DNA from: Rhizobiaceae bacterium | Lineage (GTDB): Bacteria > Pseudomonadota > Alphaproteobacteria > Rhizobiales > Rhizobiaceae | DNA length: 64,000 nt | Direction: 5' to 3' | NCBI GenBank assembly: GCA_023953845.1 | Contig: JAMLJC010000001.1 | Location: 620,001-684,000, forward strand | In this document: positions 1 to 8,789 of the stretch, piece by piece | Numbering within the stretch: position 1 is the first letter of the stretch | How the letters are laid out: every line of letters begins with the position of its first letter | Notes under the pieces: generated by a model | Told to the model about the DNA's origin: nothing | The model's input: only the letters and a program-made list of their open reading frames with translations | Databases searched by the model: none | Made by a program: the position numbers and the translations under genes

Positions 1-1154
1 TTCTCCAGCCCGACGGAAAGACGCAGCAGACCGTCACTTATGCCGTGCCTGACGCGTTCCTCGGCACTGTAGATAGCATGCGTCATGCTGGCCGGATGCT
101 GGATCAGCGTTTCCGTATCGCCGAGACTGACCGCGCGTGTGATCAGCGTCAGCTTGTTCATGAGCGCCATGCCCATTTCGAGCCCGCCGTTCAGTTCGAA
201 CGCCATCAGCCCGCCGAAGGCGGACATCTGGCGCTTCGCAAGCTCGTGTTGCGGGAAGGCGGGAAGGCCGGGATAGGAGATGCTGGCGATCTTGGGATGC
301 TTCTCCAGCATTTCGGCGACGGCGAGACCCGAAGCCGAATGCCGCTCCAGCCGAAGCTCCAGCGTCTTCAGCCCGCGCAACATAAGGAAGCAGTTGAAAG
401 GCGACAGTGTCGCGCCCGTCATCCAGCGCAATCCGGTCTGACGCACCTGCTTGACGAGATCGGCGGGGCCGACCACGACGCCGGCGAGCAGATCGCCATG
501 ACCGCCGAGATATTTCGTGCCGGAATGCACGACGAGATCCGCGCCGAATTCGAGCGGCCGCTGGAGAACCGGCGTCGCGAAGGTGTTGTCGACCACGACC
601 AGAGCGCCGACCTTCCGCGCGATCGCTGCCACGGCGGCGATGTCGATGACGCGCAGATTGGGATTTGCCGGCGTCTCGAAGAAGACGACCTTCGTCTTCT
701 CGCCGATCTGGCCGGTCACCGTCTCCAGTCTGGTGAAGTCGGCGAGCTTGACGATCACGCCGAAACGGGTGAGCGCCTGCGTGAAATAGGCGAAGGTGTT
801 GCCGTAGACGGTGTGATCGATCAACGCCTCGTCGCCGGGATTGAGCAGCGTCAGCATGATGCTGGAGATCGCGCCCATGCCCGAGGCGGTGGTCATCGCC
901 GCCTCGCCGCCTTCGAGGCTTGCCATGCGCTCTTCCAGAATGGTCTGCGTGGGATTGCGCGTGCGTCCGTAAATGTAGCCGGCCCGTTCGCCGCGAAACA
1001 TCTCCGATCCCGCTTCCGCCGTCTCGAAGGCGAAGGTCGAAGTCATGAAGATCGGCGGCGTCAGCGCGCCTTCATGCTCCGCGGGATCGTAGCCGAGATG
1101 GATGGCGCGGGTGGAAAAACCTTGCGGGCGGTTACGTCTCGAAGGGCCGCTCAT
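1..1154 (-). CDS. PLP-dependent trans-sulfuration enzyme (methionine gamma-lyase-like), 3' end cut by window
   Basis: This belongs to the Cys/Met metabolism PLP family, cytosolic enzymes that do beta/gamma-elimination or replacement on sulfur amino acids. The ATG at 1154 follows a GGAAGG ribosome site. Visible motifs are GYIYGRTRNPT near residue 60, ETPANPNL, and the PLP lysine in HSGTKYLGGHGD at about residue 214. At residue 119 (VYGNTFAYF) an Asn stands where characterised methionine gamma-lyases carry the active-site Cys, so a strict lyase call is unsafe; O-acetylhomoserine or cystathionine chemistry is equally possible. About 384 codons are present and the C-terminus lies outside the window. 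It is transcribed away from the divergent FAD oxidoreductase at 1463. Confidence 0.85.
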   Translation of the reverse strand, partial: MSGPSRRNRPQGFSTRAIHLGYDPAEHEGALTPPIFMTSTFAFETAEAGSEMFRGERAGYIYGRTRNPTQTILEERMASLEGGEAAMTTASGMGAISSIMLTLLNPGDEALIDHTVYGNTFAYFTQALTRFGVIVKLADFTRLETVTGQIGEKTKVVFFETPANPNLRVIDIAAVAAIARKVGALVVVDNTFATPVLQRPLEFGADLVVHSGTKYLGGHGDLLAGVVVGPADLVKQVRQTGLRWMTGATLSPFNCFLMLRGLKTLELRLERHSASGLAVAEMLEKHPKIASISYPGLPAFPQHELAKRQMSAFGGLMAFELNGGLEMGMALMNKLTLITRAVSLGDTETLIQHPASMTHAIYSAEERVRHGISDGLLRLSVGLE

Positions 1155-1462
1155 GGAAATTTCCTTCCTTCGGCCGGCAAGCGCCGGTCTTCGATCGTCG
1201 GTACCCGCGCAACCGGATGTTGGCAACCCCGTTGCAATAAGGCGAAAGCGCTGAGGGAAACGGCGCGCCGGGAGGATTGCGATTGGAGAAAGAGCTAGCA
1301 TCCGCTCGTCAGAAGTGTCAACATACATGAAGACGTATCATTATTAGGAACAACCTCAGCTTCGGAAGCCTCCTCCAAGTCTCTTGCGACCGCCCACCGG
1401 CGCGATGGACGGGGAGCCGCGCGACGCTCGGGTGCGCAGCAGGATGAGGCATAACGCCCGGT
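1155..1462. other. Divergent intergenic region, 308 bp
   Basis: This region separates the leftward trans-sulfuration gene from the rightward FAD oxidoreductase and must hold both promoters. I see no convincing small gene. The only notable stretch is a short AT-richer patch around 1316-1350. No clear operator palindrome or terminator was found. Confidence 0.5.
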
Positions 1463-3058
1463 ATGAAATATGATGTCGTGATCGTGGGTGCGGGCCACAA
1501 CGGCCTCGTCTGCGGCGCTTATCTCGCCAGGGCGGGACTGACCGTATGCGTGGTCGAACGCCGTCCATTGGTGGGTGGCGCCTGCACGACGGAGGAAGTG
1601 TGGCCCGGCTACAAGGTGAGTACGGCGGCCCATATGCTGGGCCTGCTCCAGCCGCGCGTGATCCTCGATCTGGAGCTGCAGAAATTCGGCTACGAAGTGC
1701 TGACCACACCGCCGATCGTGCAGCCCATAGAGGGCGCCGGCCCGGTGGTGCTGTGGCGCGAGACGGACAGGCTCGCCGCGCAGCTGGCGCGGTTTTCGGC
1801 CAGGGACGCCGCCGCCTATCCGGAATACCTCGCCCATCTCTCGCGGGTCGGCCCGGTGTTCCGAAACCTGATGTGGGAGATCCCCTTCGACCCCGGCGTG
1901 ACGAGCCCGCGCAACCTCCTCGACATAGCACGGTTCGGCTGGCGCAATCGCGGCATGATCGCCCGTTTCCACGATGTGGCCGACCTGCTGACGATGAGCG
2001 CCTATGACTATCTTCGCCGCTGGTTCGAATCCGACGCGGCATTGGCGATCCTTGGCTATTATCCGGCAGGCGGTTCCGGCCAGAGCGTCGGTTTCCACAC
2101 CGAGGGCACGGCATACTTCCTGCTGCGCGGCCAAATGCGCGAGAACAACACACCGGCGGGCGGCACCGGCCTCGTACGCGGCGGCATGGGCACGGTGAGC
2201 GAGGCGATCGCGCTCTCCGGCGCCCGGTTCGGCATGAAGACGAGGGTGGATTCGGACGTCGCTTCCATCGTCGTCGAGAACGGCAGGGCGCGCGGCGTCG
2301 CCCTTGCGGACGGCGAGGTGATCCACGGCGATGTTGTCATCTCCAACGCGTCCGCGCGGCACACATTCCTGAGCCTCGTCCCGGAAAGCACGCTGCCGGC
2401 AGAGTTTCTGACGAGACTTCGCAGCTTCGACGGCCGCGCCACCGCCTTCAAGGTGCATCTCGCCGTGGAAGAGCTTCCGCGACTGGACGGCTTCGAAGCT
2501 TCCGGTTTCGGTCCGGGCAGTCCGTCCCAGATAACGATCGCTCCGAGCGTGGCCTATCTGGAACAGGCCTTCGCCGACCTGCAAGCGGGCATCCCTTCGA
2601 AGCGTCCCTATCTTACCGTCCAGACTCCCTCCGTCGTCGATTCGACCCTGGTTCCGGCCGGCCGCCACCTCTTGTCGATCTATGGCGGCCATATCCCGTC
2701 CGGACCGGAAGCCGATCATGGCGAGGCGACCAAGGAAGCCGTGACGGCGCGAGCGATCGATACGATCCGGCAATTCGCGCCTTCGTGGTCCGGCGAATAT
2801 CTCTACAGGCATGTCATGCTTTCGGCGGATTACGAAGCGCAGTTCGGCCTGCCGGGCGGCAACCCGCATCACGCCGATCTCACGATGAGCCAGCTCTTCT
2901 TCCGTCGGCCCGTTCCCGGCTTCGCCGATCACACCACGCCGATCCGCGATCTTTTCCTGTGCAGCGCGTCGAATCACCCCGGCGGCGGCGTTACCGGCGT
3001 CCCCGGCTACAATGCCGCGCGTGTCGTCCTGAAGCGGTTTGGCAAAGGCCGCCCCTGA
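1463..3058 (+). CDS. PYROXD2/phytoene-desaturase-like FAD-dependent oxidoreductase
   Basis: A 531-residue flavoprotein with an N-terminal dinucleotide-binding motif, GAGHNGLVCGAYLARAGL (from about residue 8), followed by VGGACTTEE. A C-terminal HPGGGVTGVPGYNAARV block is typical of the NAD(P)/FAD oxidoreductases related to PYROXD2 and carotenoid desaturases. The ATG at 1463 puts the Rossmann motif at the usual distance, although the ribosome site is weak. A paralogue lies at 20265-21980. No carotenoid genes are nearby, so the desaturase name describes only the fold; the substrate is unknown. The next gene downstream is the IclR regulator, 178 bp away. Confidence 0.85.
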   Translation: MKYDVVIVGAGHNGLVCGAYLARAGLTVCVVERRPLVGGACTTEEVWPGYKVSTAAHMLGLLQPRVILDLELQKFGYEVLTTPPIVQPIEGAGPVVLWRETDRLAAQLARFSARDAAAYPEYLAHLSRVGPVFRNLMWEIPFDPGVTSPRNLLDIARFGWRNRGMIARFHDVADLLTMSAYDYLRRWFESDAALAILGYYPAGGSGQSVGFHTEGTAYFLLRGQMRENNTPAGGTGLVRGGMGTVSEAIALSGARFGMKTRVDSDVASIVVENGRARGVALADGEVIHGDVVISNASARHTFLSLVPESTLPAEFLTRLRSFDGRATAFKVHLAVEELPRLDGFEASGFGPGSPSQITIAPSVAYLEQAFADLQAGIPSKRPYLTVQTPSVVDSTLVPAGRHLLSIYGGHIPSGPEADHGEATKEAVTARAIDTIRQFAPSWSGEYLYRHVMLSADYEAQFGLPGGNPHHADLTMSQLFFRRPVPGFADHTTPIRDLFLCSASNHPGGGVTGVPGYNAARVVLKRFGKGRP

Positions 3059-3127
3059 GCGCGGCAACGGCTCGGCTACTGGTGCACAACGCAAACGATC
3101 GGTGGGCTGCAATGGCGCAGATCGTTT

Positions 3128-3143
3128 CAAATATTGGAATTTG
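3128..3143. promoter_or_regulatory. Candidate IclR operator upstream of the IclR gene
   Basis: CAAAT and ATTTG arms surround ATTGGA, 94 bp before the IclR start codon. A wider perfect 8-bp inverted repeat, ATCGTTTC at 3121-3128 and GAAACGAT at 3177-3184, brackets it. IclR-family proteins often bind A/T-rich palindromes in their own promoters. The assignment is inference from position and symmetry only. Confidence 0.35.
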
Positions 3144-3236
3144 CTTGCAGCCGCGCTACAGCCTTTGTCGTGGATCGAAACGATTTACACGACCGATACC
3201 TGAAAATATCGGCAACGCCAGGGCGGGAGCGTCGGA

Positions 3237-4061
3237 ATGGAAACAACGGTCGTAAAGGGACTTCGCGTGCTCGAAGCGCTGGCGACGAGCCCGGGCGACC
3301 GCACCCTCACCGACCTCGCCGTCGAATGCGGCATGAGCAAGAGCAACGTCCATCGGCTCCTGCGCACGCTGGAGGAATGCGGCTATGTGCGGCGCAACCC
3401 CGACGCGCGGACCTACAGGGCGTCGTTGCGCCTCTGGGAACTCGGGATACGCGTCTATTCACGCCTCGACCTGCGATCCTATGCGTCCCGCCATCTGCGC
3501 GAACTGGCGGAGGCGACCGAGGAGACCACCCATCTGTCGGTCTTTGATGGCGAAGGCGTGCTTTACCTCGACAAGGTCGACGGCATCCACGCCGTGCGCA
3601 CCTACGTCAATATCGGCGACCGCGCACCCGCCTACTGCTCCTCCACCGGCAAGGCAATGCTGGCCTATCTTCCGGAGGAAACGATCCGGCGCGTCAGCAG
3701 CAATCTCAAGCGCTTCACCGACAACACCGTGCGAAGCGCGGCCCAGCTGCGCGCGCAGCTCGAACTGATCCGCCAGCGCGGCTACTCGGAAACATCCGGC
3801 GAGTATCGGGCAGGCGTGCTCGGCTTCTCCACGGCCATACGCAGCCCGTCCGGCGAGGTGATCGGCGCCATTGGCGTTGCCGGTCCGGAAGAACGGATGC
3901 GGCAGCGCGACGTGAATGAAACCATCGCGGCGGTGCTGCGCGCCGGCCGGCGTGTCGAGGCCGACCTCGGCTTCGGCAATGCGGGACCGGTCGCCGACGA
4001 AGCGCCGGCGAAGCGACGCAAGGCGAACGGCGCCAGCGATAACGCGGTCGCCGTCGACTGA
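3237..4061 (+). CDS. IclR-family transcriptional regulator
   Basis: 274 residues with the two-domain IclR layout. The N-terminal winged helix has LTDLAVECGMSKSNVHRLL at about 23-41. The C-terminal effector (GAF-like) domain includes the usual CSSTGKAMLAYLPEE stretch, GYSETSGEYRAGV and a SPSGEVIGAIGVAGP strand. The ATG at 3237 follows GGGAG at good spacing. It lies between the FAD oxidoreductase upstream and the convergent GcvT-like gene and probably controls one or both neighbouring catabolic units. The C-terminal tail, rich in Ala, Lys and Asp, is not part of the fold. The effector cannot be told from sequence. Confidence 0.92.
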   Translation: METTVVKGLRVLEALATSPGDRTLTDLAVECGMSKSNVHRLLRTLEECGYVRRNPDARTYRASLRLWELGIRVYSRLDLRSYASRHLRELAEATEETTHLSVFDGEGVLYLDKVDGIHAVRTYVNIGDRAPAYCSSTGKAMLAYLPEETIRRVSSNLKRFTDNTVRSAAQLRAQLELIRQRGYSETSGEYRAGVLGFSTAIRSPSGEVIGAIGVAGPEERMRQRDVNETIAAVLRAGRRVEADLGFGNAGPVADEAPAKRRKANGASDNAVAVD

Positions 4062-4091
4062 CCGCATCCCGCGATCGGGCAGCCGGTCAGC

Positions 4092-5285
4092 CTATGCCTT
4101 GGACAGCTTCCGCTCCGGATCGAAGAACGGCATCGGCGAAACGGTGCCGGAAAACCTGCTCCCGCCGGCAAGGACCTCAACCGCCGTGCCATGCGCAGCC
4201 GACGGCGTTTCGAGGAAGGCGATGGCGAGCGCATGGCCGAACTGCGGGGACAACGTCGCCGAGGTGATGAAACCCACATCGCGGCCATCGATCAATACCC
4301 TGTCGCCGTCGACCGGCGCTTCCGTGCCTGCGATTTTCAGACCCGCGAGCTGCGTCGTCGGCCCGGCCTTTTTGGCATTCACGAGAAGGTCCTTCGCGCG
4401 ATAGTCGCCCTTGGTCTCGTTCACCATCCAGCCGAGGCCGATCTGCACCGGATTGTGCTGCCAGTCGAAATCCTGACCGAAATTGAGGATCGAGGCTTCC
4501 ATGCGCCTGAGGTTGAGCGCCTTGCTGCCCGCCAGTTTGACGTCGTGCGCACGGGAATGATCCCAGAGATCGGCGAACATCCTGGCGCCGTGCTCGACCG
4601 GCACATAGATGTCGTAGCCGAGTTCGGCCGTGTAGCCCGTGCGCGAAATGATGACGGGCACACCGCACACGTCGGCTCCGACGGACCAGTAGAACGGCAC
4701 CTGCGACAGATCGGCCGAGCACACTTCCTGCAGGATCTCGCGCGACATCGGGCCCTGGATGGACGCGACATGGATCGTGTCGAGATGGCTCTTGACGGTG
4801 ACGCGTTTGCCGACAGCGTTGGTATAGATCCAGAGTTCCGATTCGCCCGGTCCCCCGACCCACCAGAACTTTTCGGCCGAGAAGCGGATCAACACGGCGT
4901 CCTCGACAATGCCGCCATGGTCGTAGCACATGATGGCGTAGTAGCACTGCCCGTCCTTCATGCGGGTCAGATCGCGGGGAACGAGACTGTCGAGAAGCGG
5001 CAGCGCATCCGGCCCGGTGATCTCGATCACCTCCTCGCCAGTGACGTCCCAGAGGCCGGCGACCTTCCGGCAGGCCCAGTATTCCTCCACCGGATCGGTG
5101 AAATAGTCCGGCTTGAGATAGGTGTTGTGCAGCTTGAAATCCGTCGCGATGGCGCCGATCGTCGGATAGAAGGCTGTCCGCTTCAGGCCCGACCGCGAGC
5201 GCATGCCGGTGCGCGCGTAGGGCGGCGCGCCGGTGACGCTCGCGAATTCGGTTCGCGCGAAAGGCACGCTTCTCTTGGCTGGCAT
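4092..5285 (-). CDS. GcvT-like aminomethyltransferase/demethylase family protein
   Basis: A 397-residue member of the folate-binding GcvT fold, which transfers one-carbon units from amino- or methyl-group donors to tetrahydrofolate. Visible family features are the early VAGLWDVTG block, ITGPDALPLLDSLV, GQCYYAIMCYDHGGIVED, a GPMSREIL segment, and the C-terminal barrel with GLGWMVNETKGDYRAKD. I chose ATG 5285 (MPAKRS) because GGAGA lies just upstream; a TTG one codon earlier is less likely. No other glycine-cleavage genes (gcvH, gcvP) are near, so it is probably a dedicated demethylase for a methylated amine or betaine. It is the last gene before the dipeptide-type ABC operon, 12 bp away and co-oriented. 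Confidence 0.85.
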   Translation of the reverse strand: MPAKRSVPFARTEFASVTGAPPYARTGMRSRSGLKRTAFYPTIGAIATDFKLHNTYLKPDYFTDPVEEYWACRKVAGLWDVTGEEVIEITGPDALPLLDSLVPRDLTRMKDGQCYYAIMCYDHGGIVEDAVLIRFSAEKFWWVGGPGESELWIYTNAVGKRVTVKSHLDTIHVASIQGPMSREILQEVCSADLSQVPFYWSVGADVCGVPVIISRTGYTAELGYDIYVPVEHGARMFADLWDHSRAHDVKLAGSKALNLRRMEASILNFGQDFDWQHNPVQIGLGWMVNETKGDYRAKDLLVNAKKAGPTTQLAGLKIAGTEAPVDGDRVLIDGRDVGFITSATLSPQFGHALAIAFLETPSAAHGTAVEVLAGGSRFSGTVSPMPFFDPERKLSKA

Positions 5286-5297
5286 CAAGGTCTCCGT

Positions 5298-6959
5298 TCA
5301 GGCCGGCGGTGTGGAGGAATGATGAGCAGCGGCGATCCGCGGCACCGCATCGAGCAACTGCGTCGTGTAGGCGCTGGACGGCGCACTGAGCGTCGTCTCC
5401 GTATCGCCGGCTTCGCAGAGCTCGCCCCGGCTGAGCACGCCAATATCTCTCGCGAACCAGCGCACCACTGCCAGATCGTGTGAAATGAACAGATAGGTCA
5501 GCCCGCGTTCGCGCTGGAGCGATTCGAGCAGCCGCAGGATGCTTGCCTGCACGGAGACGTCGAGCGCCGACAGGATCTCGTCGCAGATGATGAGTTCGGG
5601 ATCGGCGGCGAGCGCACGGGCGATCGCCACGCGCTGCCTCTCTCCGCCCGAAAGCTGGTGCGGCCGGCGATCCGCATAGGCCGGATCGAGACGGACCGCC
5701 GTCAGCAACTCGATGACGCGGGCGTCGCGACCTGGGCCGTCGAGCTTGCCGAACATGCGCAGCGGGCGCGACAGGATGCTGCGCACCGTCTTTCGCGGAT
5801 TGAGGGAGCTGTCCGGATTCTGAAAGATGATCTGGATCTTCTGGCGCAGTTGCAGCGACCGCTGACCGGCAAAAGCCGGCAATAGCTCGCCTTCGAACCG
5901 GATCGCGCCCGCGCGCGGCCCGGTGAGGCCGGCTACGGCGCGCGCGATGCTCGACTTACCGCTACCGCTTTCGCCGATCAGCGCGAAAGTCGTCCCGCGC
6001 TCCACCTTGAAGCTCACGCCCCTGACGGAATCCGCGTCCGTCGGCACTGATCCGAAGCCGAACAGGCCGCGCCTTGCATAGGTGATGCTGAGATCCCGAA
6101 CGTCCAATAAGGTCGCGGGATGCTCCGGCGCGGCAGGCTCCGCCCGGTCGGTCGGCGGAACGTCGATCCGCGGAATGGCCGCGATCAGCCGGCGGGTGTA
6201 ATCCTGCCACGGTTTCTCGAACAGCGAGCCGATCGTCCCGCTCTCGACAAGCCGCCCCTTCTGCATCACCGCGACGCGCTCGCAGATCTGCGCCAGAGCG
6301 GCGAGGTCGTGGCTCACATAGAGCATCGAAACGCCCGTCTCGCGCTTCAGGCCGGCAAGCAGTTCGAGGATGCGCTTCTGCGTCGTGACATCGAGACCGG
6401 TCGTGGGTTCATCGAGGATGACGAGATCCGGCCGGCAGGCCAGCGCCATGGCGATCGTCACCCGCTGTTGCTGGCCGCCCGACAGTTCGTGCGGATAGCG
6501 GCGTGCAGCGGAAGCCGGCGACGGAATGCCGACGGAATCGAGCAGTTCCGCGACCCGCGCGCCAACGCCCTGCGGCACAGCCTGCACGTGGAAACGCAGC
6601 ATCTCGCCAATCTGGTCCCCGACCTTCATGGACGGGGTCAGGCTGGCCATCGGGTTCTGCGGCACGAACCCGATCGAACGGCCGCGGATGGACCGCAATT
6701 CCCTATCCGTCAGCGCGAAGACGTCGCGCCCCCTGAAAAGCACCTCGCCGCCGGCGACGCGGCTCGCACCCCGACGCTCGCCCATCAGCGTATAGGCGAC
6801 TGTGGTCTTGCCGCTGCCCGACTCGCCCGCGAGCCCGAGCGCTTCGCCCTGCCCGATCTCGAGCGACACGCCGTCGACCGCCCGCAACCAGCCCCCGTCG
6901 GAGTGATAGTCCACCGACAGGTTCTTCAACTGGGCCACGGGTTGCGACGACTGGCTCAC
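5298..6959 (-). CDS. Dipeptide/oligopeptide-type ABC transporter, double ATP-binding protein (DppD-DppF fused)
   Basis: A 553-residue protein with two complete ABC ATPase domains in tandem. The first has Walker A GESGSGKTT, signature LSGGQQQRV and Walker B LVILDEPTTGLD. The second has GESGSGKSS, LSGGERQRV and LIICDEILSALD. This is the common fused form of DppD and DppF that powers peptide/opine-type importers at the inner face of the membrane. The start is GTG 6959, whose bases overlap the stop of the upstream permease (GTGA), indicating translational coupling. The reading frame stays open far upstream, but that extension is a shadow of the permease genes. Confidence 0.93.
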   Translation of the reverse strand: MSQSSQPVAQLKNLSVDYHSDGGWLRAVDGVSLEIGQGEALGLAGESGSGKTTVAYTLMGERRGASRVAGGEVLFRGRDVFALTDRELRSIRGRSIGFVPQNPMASLTPSMKVGDQIGEMLRFHVQAVPQGVGARVAELLDSVGIPSPASAARRYPHELSGGQQQRVTIAMALACRPDLVILDEPTTGLDVTTQKRILELLAGLKRETGVSMLYVSHDLAALAQICERVAVMQKGRLVESGTIGSLFEKPWQDYTRRLIAAIPRIDVPPTDRAEPAAPEHPATLLDVRDLSITYARRGLFGFGSVPTDADSVRGVSFKVERGTTFALIGESGSGKSSIARAVAGLTGPRAGAIRFEGELLPAFAGQRSLQLRQKIQIIFQNPDSSLNPRKTVRSILSRPLRMFGKLDGPGRDARVIELLTAVRLDPAYADRRPHQLSGGERQRVAIARALAADPELIICDEILSALDVSVQASILRLLESLQRERGLTYLFISHDLAVVRWFARDIGVLSRGELCEAGDTETTLSAPSSAYTTQLLDAVPRIAAAHHSSTPPA

Positions 6960-7840
6960 TTCGCCTCCGCTTCGACGCCATGACCCTGCTGGCCGATCAA
7001 CCGCGACAGCCCGTCGGCGAGGAGGTTGATGCCGATCACCAGCACCGCCATCGCCGTCGCCGGCGCCAGCACCGGATAGAGGGAGTTGTTCGCATTCGCG
7101 CGCGCCTCGTTGATCATCAAGCCCCATTCGGGCGTAGGCGGCGGAGCGCCGAAGCCGAGAAACCCCAGCGATCCGATGAAGATGATGGCGAAGGCCGAAC
7201 GGATGGCGAATTCGACCAGCATGACGCCCGTGATATTGGGCAGTATTTCCCGCAGGCATATGCTGAGCGTGGATTCGCCTCGAGCCAACGCCGCCGCGAT
7301 GTAGTCGTTGGTAACGACGTTGAGCGTGGCGGCCCGCGCCACGCGCGCAACGCGCGGCGCGAACAGGAAGGCGACCGTGACCACGACGAGCCACAGGCTG
7401 TTGCCGACGCCGCTGATGATCAGCAGGGCCAGAACCAGCGTCGGTATGCTGATGAAGATGTCGACGATGCGCATTCCGATCTCGTCGATCCAGTTGCGCA
7501 GATAGCCGAGGACGACCCCTATGAGACCGCCAACGGCCACGGCCAGCAGCGTTGCGGCGAAGGTCATGGCCAGCACGGAACGCGTGCCGATGACCACCCG
7601 GCTGAACACGTCGCGGCCGAGATTGTCGGTGCCGAAGGGATGTTGCAGCGAAGCCCCCTCGAAGGGGTTGCCGGTGAGTATCTTCGCCGCCTCGTAGGGC
7701 GCCCACAGCGGGCCGGTCAGGGCGACCAGAACGTAGACGAGGACGATTGCAGCCCCCACCCACCCGCTTCTCGAAAGGCGGAGGCGGGCGCGGCCGGCGC
7801 GCGCACGTCCCTCCCCCGCATCGGCTTCCGCAACGCTCAT
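6956..7840 (-). CDS. Dipeptide-type ABC transporter permease (DppC-like)
   Basis: A 294-residue inner-membrane permease of the binding-protein-dependent transport family. The N-terminal cytoplasmic tail is rich in Arg/Ala, followed by a first membrane helix (WVGAAIVLVYVLVALTGPLW). The HPFGTDNLGRDVFSRVVIGT segment diagnostic of DppC/OppC follows, and the EAA-type cytoplasmic loop (ALARGESTLSICLREILPN) contacts the ATPase. Its stop overlaps the GTG of the ATPase gene, and its start is 1 bp from the stop of the DppB-like gene. It pairs with that protein to form the channel. Confidence 0.93.
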   Translation of the reverse strand: MSVAEADAGEGRARAGRARLRLSRSGWVGAAIVLVYVLVALTGPLWAPYEAAKILTGNPFEGASLQHPFGTDNLGRDVFSRVVIGTRSVLAMTFAATLLAVAVGGLIGVVLGYLRNWIDEIGMRIVDIFISIPTLVLALLIISGVGNSLWLVVVTVAFLFAPRVARVARAATLNVVTNDYIAAALARGESTLSICLREILPNITGVMLVEFAIRSAFAIIFIGSLGFLGFGAPPPTPEWGLMINEARANANNSLYPVLAPATAMAVLVIGINLLADGLSRLIGQQGHGVEAEAK

Positions 7841-7841
7841 C

Positions 7842-8780
7842 TTACCGCAGCTTCGGATTGAGCAGGATGACGAGGATGTCGGCGACGAGATTGGTCGCGA
7901 TATAAGCGCCGGTCATCACCATACTGATGGCCAGGATGACCGGCACGTCCTTGTGGCTGATGGAATCCACCATGAGCCGGCCGATGCCGGGAAACTCGAA
8001 GACGGCCTCGACGACGACGACACCGCCGATCATCCAGGCGACGTTCAGCGCCGTGATGTTGATGGCGGGCCCGAGCGCATTTGGCAGCGCATGGAACAGC
8101 AGCACGCGCCAGGTCGGCAGCCCCTTCAGACGCGCCATCAATACGTAGCTGGACTCCAGAACCTCGATCAGGCTCTCCCGCATCATCCGCACGGCGTAGG
8201 CCGACATTGCGGCGACGATCGTGACGGTAGGCAGGGCGATCAGCTGGATCAGCTGCCCGAAACTCTGCGCCTGCCCGATCAGGGCGAGCGGCGGCAGCCA
8301 GGCGAGCTTGATGGCGAAGATCGAGATCAGCAGGATGCCGATGACGAATTCCGGCAGGCACATGAAGACGATGACGATCGCCGAGATGGCGTGGTCGATC
8401 ATCTTGCCGCGATAGATGGCAGTGATCACGCCGAGCGCGATCGACACAGGAATATAGAGAAGCAGCGCGAAACCGGACAACAGCGCCGTATTGGCGATGC
8501 GCGACGAGATATAGTCGAGAACCGGACGGTCAGCGACGATGGACGTCCCGAGATCGCCCGACAGCAGTGCCGAGAGCCAGCGTAGATAGCGCTCGCCCGC
8601 GGAGAGGTTGAGATGCAGCTTTTCGCGCAGCAACGCCAGGGACTCCGGCGTCGCGTTGCGGCCGAGGATGCGCTCGGCGGCATCACCCGGCAGCAATTCC
8701 ACGCACCAGAAGATGATGGCCGACACTGCGAGAAGGCTGATGAGAGCCATCCCGATCCGTGTCAGCACCATGCGCGACAT
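7842..8780 (-). CDS. Dipeptide-type ABC transporter permease (DppB-like)
   Basis: A 312-residue permease with the DppB/OppB layout. A hydrophobic N-terminal helix (ISLLAVSAIIFWCVELLPGD) is followed by the LSAGERYLRWLSALLSGDLGTS periplasmic segment usual in this subfamily. A block of five further helices carries the EAA loop (RLKGLPTWRVLLFHALPNA). The gene starts 9 bp after the binding-protein gene and is separated from the DppC-like gene by 1 bp, so the four transporter genes are one unit. Confidence 0.93.
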   Translation of the reverse strand: MSRMVLTRIGMALISLLAVSAIIFWCVELLPGDAAERILGRNATPESLALLREKLHLNLSAGERYLRWLSALLSGDLGTSIVADRPVLDYISSRIANTALLSGFALLLYIPVSIALGVITAIYRGKMIDHAISAIVIVFMCLPEFVIGILLISIFAIKLAWLPPLALIGQAQSFGQLIQLIALPTVTIVAAMSAYAVRMMRESLIEVLESSYVLMARLKGLPTWRVLLFHALPNALGPAINITALNVAWMIGGVVVVEAVFEFPGIGRLMVDSISHKDVPVILAISMVMTGAYIATNLVADILVILLNPKLR

Positions 8781-8789
8781 CGACGGGGA

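Noticed and set aside
1463..3058. Carotenoid biosynthesis (phytoene desaturase) assignment
   Set aside because: No phytoene synthase, cyclase or isoprenoid gene lies anywhere in the window, and PYROXD2-like proteins share the fold without the function.
6960..7763. Upstream extension of the double ABC ATPase frame
   Set aside because: This part overlaps the DppC-like permease and encodes no ABC motif; the GTG at 6959 overlapping the permease stop is the natural start.
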